Source of the DNA: Lachnospiraceae bacterium UBA7205
GTDB taxonomy: Bacteria > Bacillota > Clostridia > Lachnospirales > Lachnospiraceae
Length of the DNA: 21,520 nucleotides
Assembly (NCBI GenBank): GCA_002490665.1
Contig: DKUL01000010.1
Coordinates: 1-21,520, forward strand
Direction of reading: 5' to 3'
Shown one piece after another: positions 21,494 through 21,520 of this stretch. Numbering within the stretch: the stretch's first letter is position 1; each line of letters opens with the position of its first letter. The notes under the pieces are model-generated. The model was not told where the DNA came from. It saw only the letters and a list, made by a program, of their open reading frames with translations, and ran no database searches. Both the position numbers and the translations under genes were made by a program.

Positions 21494-21520
21494 ATTTTTA
21501 CCTGTTACTGGAACGGAGCA
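21494..21520. repeat. Dispersed multi-hairpin repeat, copy 3 (cut by window edge)
   Basis: The 25 bases at 21494-21518 match 1899-1923 of copy 1 exactly, in the same orientation. The left hairpin arm of copy 1 is not present before it, so this is either a shorter variant or a truncated end. The rest lies outside the window. Confidence 0.6.

Overview
The window looks like chromosome of an anaerobic gut-type Firmicute, most likely a Lachnospiraceae member. This is inferred from strong AGGAGG-type ribosome binding sites, sigma-A style TTGACA/TATAAT promoters, the gene families present, and a tRNA whose CCA end is not encoded. No species can be named from sequence alone.

Layout. (1) 1-1740: gdhA (NADP-type glutamate dehydrogenase), a promoter-to-terminator unit of about 70 nt that could be a small RNA, and a minus-strand tRNA-Val(GAC). 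(2) 1800-3550: two minus-strand genes for surface or membrane proteins of unknown function, bracketed by two members of a dispersed multi-hairpin repeat family. A third copy is cut by the right edge of the window. (3) 3545-10830: a fructan or sucrose utilisation locus. A LacI-family regulator is divergent from a CUT1-type ABC importer (two LplB/YtcP-like permeases and a lipoprotein binding protein) and a cytoplasmic GH32 beta-fructosidase, with a possible 41-residue coupled small protein behind it. No importer ATPase is present, so a shared MsmK-type ATPase elsewhere is presumed. Operator-like palindromes lie between the divergent promoters. A 108-bp tandem duplication of hairpins separates permease from binding protein, and a MITE-like element precedes GH32. 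(4) 11003-11940: an orphan charged, coiled-coil-rich protein with a strong terminator.

(5) 11951-16751 is the most interesting part. It is a four-gene operon with a CooS-family Ni-CO-dehydrogenase homologue followed by an NMT1/SsuA-type ABC importer (lipoprotein, permease, ATPase). The CooS protein keeps the B/D-cluster cysteines and most C-cluster ligands. One C-cluster cysteine, in the VDVQC motif, is glutamate (E403), and the protein has a histidine-rich N-terminal extension. No cooC, cooF or acs genes are nearby. It resembles the cysteine-deficient CooS class reported to hold a hybrid Fe-S-O cluster rather than to oxidise CO. A dedicated importer suggests a transported substrate, not CO.

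(6) 16867-19916: a cytidylate-kinase-like gene, then a minus-strand ABC-2 type exporter (ATPase and two permeases). (7) 20113-21520: a leaderless Cu/Zn superoxide-dismutase-like protein with Lys in place of the catalytic Arg, a HAAS/DUF3887-like membrane protein, and a cluster of four DnaA-box-like sequences beside AT-rich DNA at the right edge.
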